Below are positions 62,087 to 64,000 of a stretch of DNA of 64,000 nucleotides, one piece after another. The position numbers were made by a program, and so were the translations under genes. The first letter of the stretch is position 1. Every line of letters begins with the position of its first letter. The notes beneath the pieces are model-generated. The model saw nothing but the letters and a program-made list of their open reading frames with translations, did no database searches and was not told where the DNA came from. The DNA is from Actinospineispora spinosispora DSM 44797 (GTDB lineage Bacteria > Actinomycetota > Actinomycetes > Mycobacteriales > Pseudonocardiaceae), in NCBI RefSeq assembly GCF_000429025.1, contig NZ_AUBB01000039.1, positions 1 to 64,000 on the forward strand. Reading direction: 5' to 3'.

Positions 62087-63316
62087 CTAGATGACCCCGT
62101 TCTTCTGCAGCTCGGCGAAGCGCTCAGGAGCGAGACCCAGCTCCTGGACGAAGATCTCCTCGTTGTGCTGGCCGAGCAGCGGCGAGGTCTCGACCTTCAC
62201 CGGCGAGTCGGACAGCTTGATCGGGCAGCCGACGGTCGTGAACGCACCGCGCTCCGGGTGGTCCACCGTGACGATCATGTTGTTGTCGACCAGCGAGGCG
62301 TCCTCGATGAGCTCCTCGGTGGACAGGATCGGGCCGCACGGCACGTTCTTGGCGTTGAGCATGGCCAGCACGTCCCATTTGTCGTGGTGGACGCTCCACT
62401 CCTCGATGAGCTGGAACATCTTGTCCAGCTTGTCCAGGCGTGCCTCCGGGGTGCTCCACTCCGGGTCCTCGGCCAGTTCGGGCCGCCCGATCAGTTCGCT
62501 GATCGGCGCCCAGCCCGGCGGCTGAACGATCACGTAGATGTAGTCGTTCGGTCCGCCCGGCTTGCACTTGACCGCCCAGCCCGGCTGGCCGCCACCCGAT
62601 GCGTTGCCCGAGCGCGGCACCTCGGTGCCGAACTGGTCGTTCGGGTACTCGCGCAGCGGGCCGTGGGCGAGCCGCTGCTGGTCGCGCAGCTTCACCCGGC
62701 ACAGGTTCAGCACGGCGTGCTGCATCGCCACGGTGACCCGCTGGCCACGCCCGGTGGCACCGCGCTGCAGCAGCGCCGCGAGGATGCCGGTGACGGCGTG
62801 GATGCCGGTGCCCGAGTCACCGATCTGAGCGCCGGTGGCCACCGGCGGGCCGTCCTCGAAACCGGTGGTGCTCATCGAGCCACCCATTGCCTGCGCGACG
62901 ACCTCGTACGCCTTGTAGTGCGTGTACGGGCCCTCACCGAATCCCTTGATGGAGGCGTACACCAGGCGCGGGTTGAGCTCCTGCAGCAGATCCCAGGTGA
63001 AGCCCATGCGATCCACCGCGCCGGGCCCGAAGTTCTCGACGAGAACGTCGGATTCGCGCACGAGCGTGGTGAACAGTTCCTTACCCTCGTCACTCTTCAT
63101 GTTGAGGGTGATGCTGCGTTTGTTGCAGTTCAGCATCGTGAAATAGAGGCTGTCGACGTTCGGAACGTCGCGCAGCTGTTTACGGGTGATATCGCCGCTC
63201 AGTGCCTCGAGCTTGACCACGTCGGCGCCCAGCCAGGCGAGAATCTGCGTAGCGGACGGACCCGACTGGACATGGGTCATGTCCAGGACGCGTATACCTT
63301 CCAGTGCCTTACTCAT
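62087..63316 (-). CDS. frc: formyl-CoA:oxalate CoA-transferase
   Basis: A 409-aa class III CoA-transferase. Asp167 in IGDSGTG is the catalytic aspartate of the family (D169 in Oxalobacter Frc). Gln17, the NVDSLYFTMLNCNKRSITLN and CRVKLRDQQRLAHG segments and the glycine loop NASGGGQPGWAVKCK follow Frc/YfdW closely. Gln47 falls where Oxalobacter Frc has Trp48, as in YfdW. It exchanges CoA between formyl-CoA and oxalate. It lies between the ThDP lyase and the NDP-forming ligase, in one operon. Confidence 0.92.
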   Translation of the reverse strand: MSKALEGIRVLDMTHVQSGPSATQILAWLGADVVKLEALSGDITRKQLRDVPNVDSLYFTMLNCNKRSITLNMKSDEGKELFTTLVRESDVLVENFGPGAVDRMGFTWDLLQELNPRLVYASIKGFGEGPYTHYKAYEVVAQAMGGSMSTTGFEDGPPVATGAQIGDSGTGIHAVTGILAALLQRGATGRGQRVTVAMQHAVLNLCRVKLRDQQRLAHGPLREYPNDQFGTEVPRSGNASGGGQPGWAVKCKPGGPNDYIYVIVQPPGWAPISELIGRPELAEDPEWSTPEARLDKLDKMFQLIEEWSVHHDKWDVLAMLNAKNVPCGPILSTEELIEDASLVDNNMIVTVDHPERGAFTTVGCPIKLSDSPVKVETSPLLGQHNEEIFVQELGLAPERFAELQKNGVI

Positions 63317-63346
63317 TCTTACTCCCGAATCAGTTCAGAATGGTGG

Positions 63347-64000
63347 TCACTTGTACATGGTTTGGTTCATGGTTCCCGGCGCGTAGACCTCGGGGTCGAC
63401 CCAGACGTTGATCAGCGACGGCTTGCCGGATTCCCTGGCGCGCTGCAGCGCGGGCGCGATGTCGGAGGGGTCGCGGACCTCTTCGCCGTAGCCGCCGAGC
63501 ATCTGGGCGAACTTGTCGTAGTGGACGTGGCCGAGGGTGTTGCCGACCCGGCCCCGGCTCTCGCCGTACTTGTTGATCTGGCCGTAGCGAATCTGGTTCA
63601 TCGAGGAGTTGTTGCCGACGATCCCGACGAACGGCAGGTTGAACCGCACCATCGTCTCGAAGTCCCAGCCGGTGAGGCTGAACGCGCCGTCGCCGAACAG
63701 GCAGACGACCTCCTTGTCGGGGCGGGCGTGCTTGGCGGCCATGGCGAACGGGATGCCGACGCCGAGCGTGCCGAGCGGGCCCGGGTCCATCCAGTGCCCG
63801 GGCGACTTGGGCTGCACGACCTGTCCGGAGAAGGTGACGATGTCGCCGCCGTCACCGATGTACACCGAGTCCTCGGTGAGGAACTCGTTGATCTCGTGGA
63901 CCAGCCGGTACGGGTCGATGGGGGAGGCGTCGGAGTGCTGGCGGGGCAGCCGCTTCTCGTAGGCGGCGGTCTCCACGGCACGCAGTTCGGCGATCCAGGA
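63347..64000 (-). CDS. ThDP enzyme, oxalyl-CoA decarboxylase or 2-hydroxyacyl-CoA lyase, C-terminal part
   Basis: 217 codons of the C-terminus; the rest lies beyond the right edge. The ThDP-binding motif GDGAFSLTGWDFETMVRFNL-like (G-D-G then N-N) is clear, with IGDGGDIVTFSGQVV and DPGPLGTLGVGIPFAMAAK before it, and it ends TMNQTMYK. The position before frc suggests oxalyl-CoA decarboxylase (oxalyl-CoA to formyl-CoA and CO2), but the C-terminal sequence differs from E. coli and Oxalobacter Oxc as I recall them and looks more like actinobacterial 2-hydroxyacyl-CoA lyases, which also give formyl-CoA. I leave the choice open. Confidence 0.8.
   Translation of the reverse strand, partial: SWIAELRAVETAAYEKRLPRQHSDASPIDPYRLVHEINEFLTEDSVYIGDGGDIVTFSGQVVQPKSPGHWMDPGPLGTLGVGIPFAMAAKHARPDKEVVCLFGDGAFSLTGWDFETMVRFNLPFVGIVGNNSSMNQIRYGQINKYGESRGRVGNTLGHVHYDKFAQMLGGYGEEVRDPSDIAPALQRARESGKPSLINVWVDPEVYAPGTMNQTMYK

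Overview
The window is high-G+C DNA (about 70% by eye) with frequent GTG starts and many 1-8 bp start/stop overlaps. Gene content points to an actinobacterium: SigK/RskA, a UfaA1-type fatty-acid methyltransferase, a DUF222/HNH protein and a second IF-1. A Pseudonocardiales-like genome is my best guess; no rRNA or tRNA gene is visible to confirm it. Genes are packed, and no gene-free stretch exceeds 300 bases.

Layout. 1-4528: end of a glutamate dehydrogenase-family gene, an alpha/beta hydrolase, a crotonase, a NERD protein and a short threonyl-tRNA synthetase with no editing domain. 4620-29083: a large methylated-amine and C1 region. On the minus strand it holds gamma-glutamylmethylamide synthetase (gmaS), the three N-methylglutamate synthase subunits (mgsABC), an unknown 158-aa protein, an amino-acid permease and a SnoaL-like protein. 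Divergent from these are an XRE-cupin regulator and N-methylglutamate dehydrogenase (mgdA, mgdB and an mgdC-mgdD fusion). Next come a DMT transporter, two small proteins, an acyl-CoA-dehydrogenase-fold flavoprotein, trimethylamine N-oxide demethylase (tdm) and trimethylamine monooxygenase (tmm). A serine hydrolase, an IclR regulator, a DAO-family flavoprotein and formyl-THF deformylase (purU) close the region. 29160-30363: a DedA protein and a SAM methyltransferase.

30616-38560 and 44230-48077 form a rhamnoside-use system: GH78, a GH106-like giant hydrolase, an MFS transporter, a LacI regulator, L-rhamnose isomerase and a second FucI/AraA-like isomerase. Two near-identical LacI-type operators link the halves. 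Between them, 38768-44207 holds a SigK cassette: ufaA1, DUF1365, FAD oxidoreductase, fasciclin lipoprotein, sigK and rskA, with a divergent pair of SigK-like promoters. 48206-54505: NAD-dependent molybdenum formate dehydrogenase (fdsG-B-A-D) and moeA. 54569-57106: infA, a GNAT protein and a DUF222/HNH protein. 57404-64000: LysR regulator, OFA-type oxalate/formate antiporter, ADP-forming acyl-CoA ligase, formyl-CoA transferase and the end of an oxalyl-CoA decarboxylase/2-hydroxyacyl-CoA lyase.

How it fits together (inference): trimethylamine -> TMAO (Tmm) -> dimethylamine + C1 (Tdm) -> methylamine (enzyme not identified) -> gamma-glutamylmethylamide (GmaS) -> N-methylglutamate (MgsABC) -> glutamate + methylene-THF (MgdABCD) -> formyl-THF (FolD, not in window) -> formate (PurU) -> CO2 + NADH (Fds). 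The oxalate module also yields formate. The missing dimethylamine step, and the unusual flavoproteins that could fill it, are the most interesting open point.
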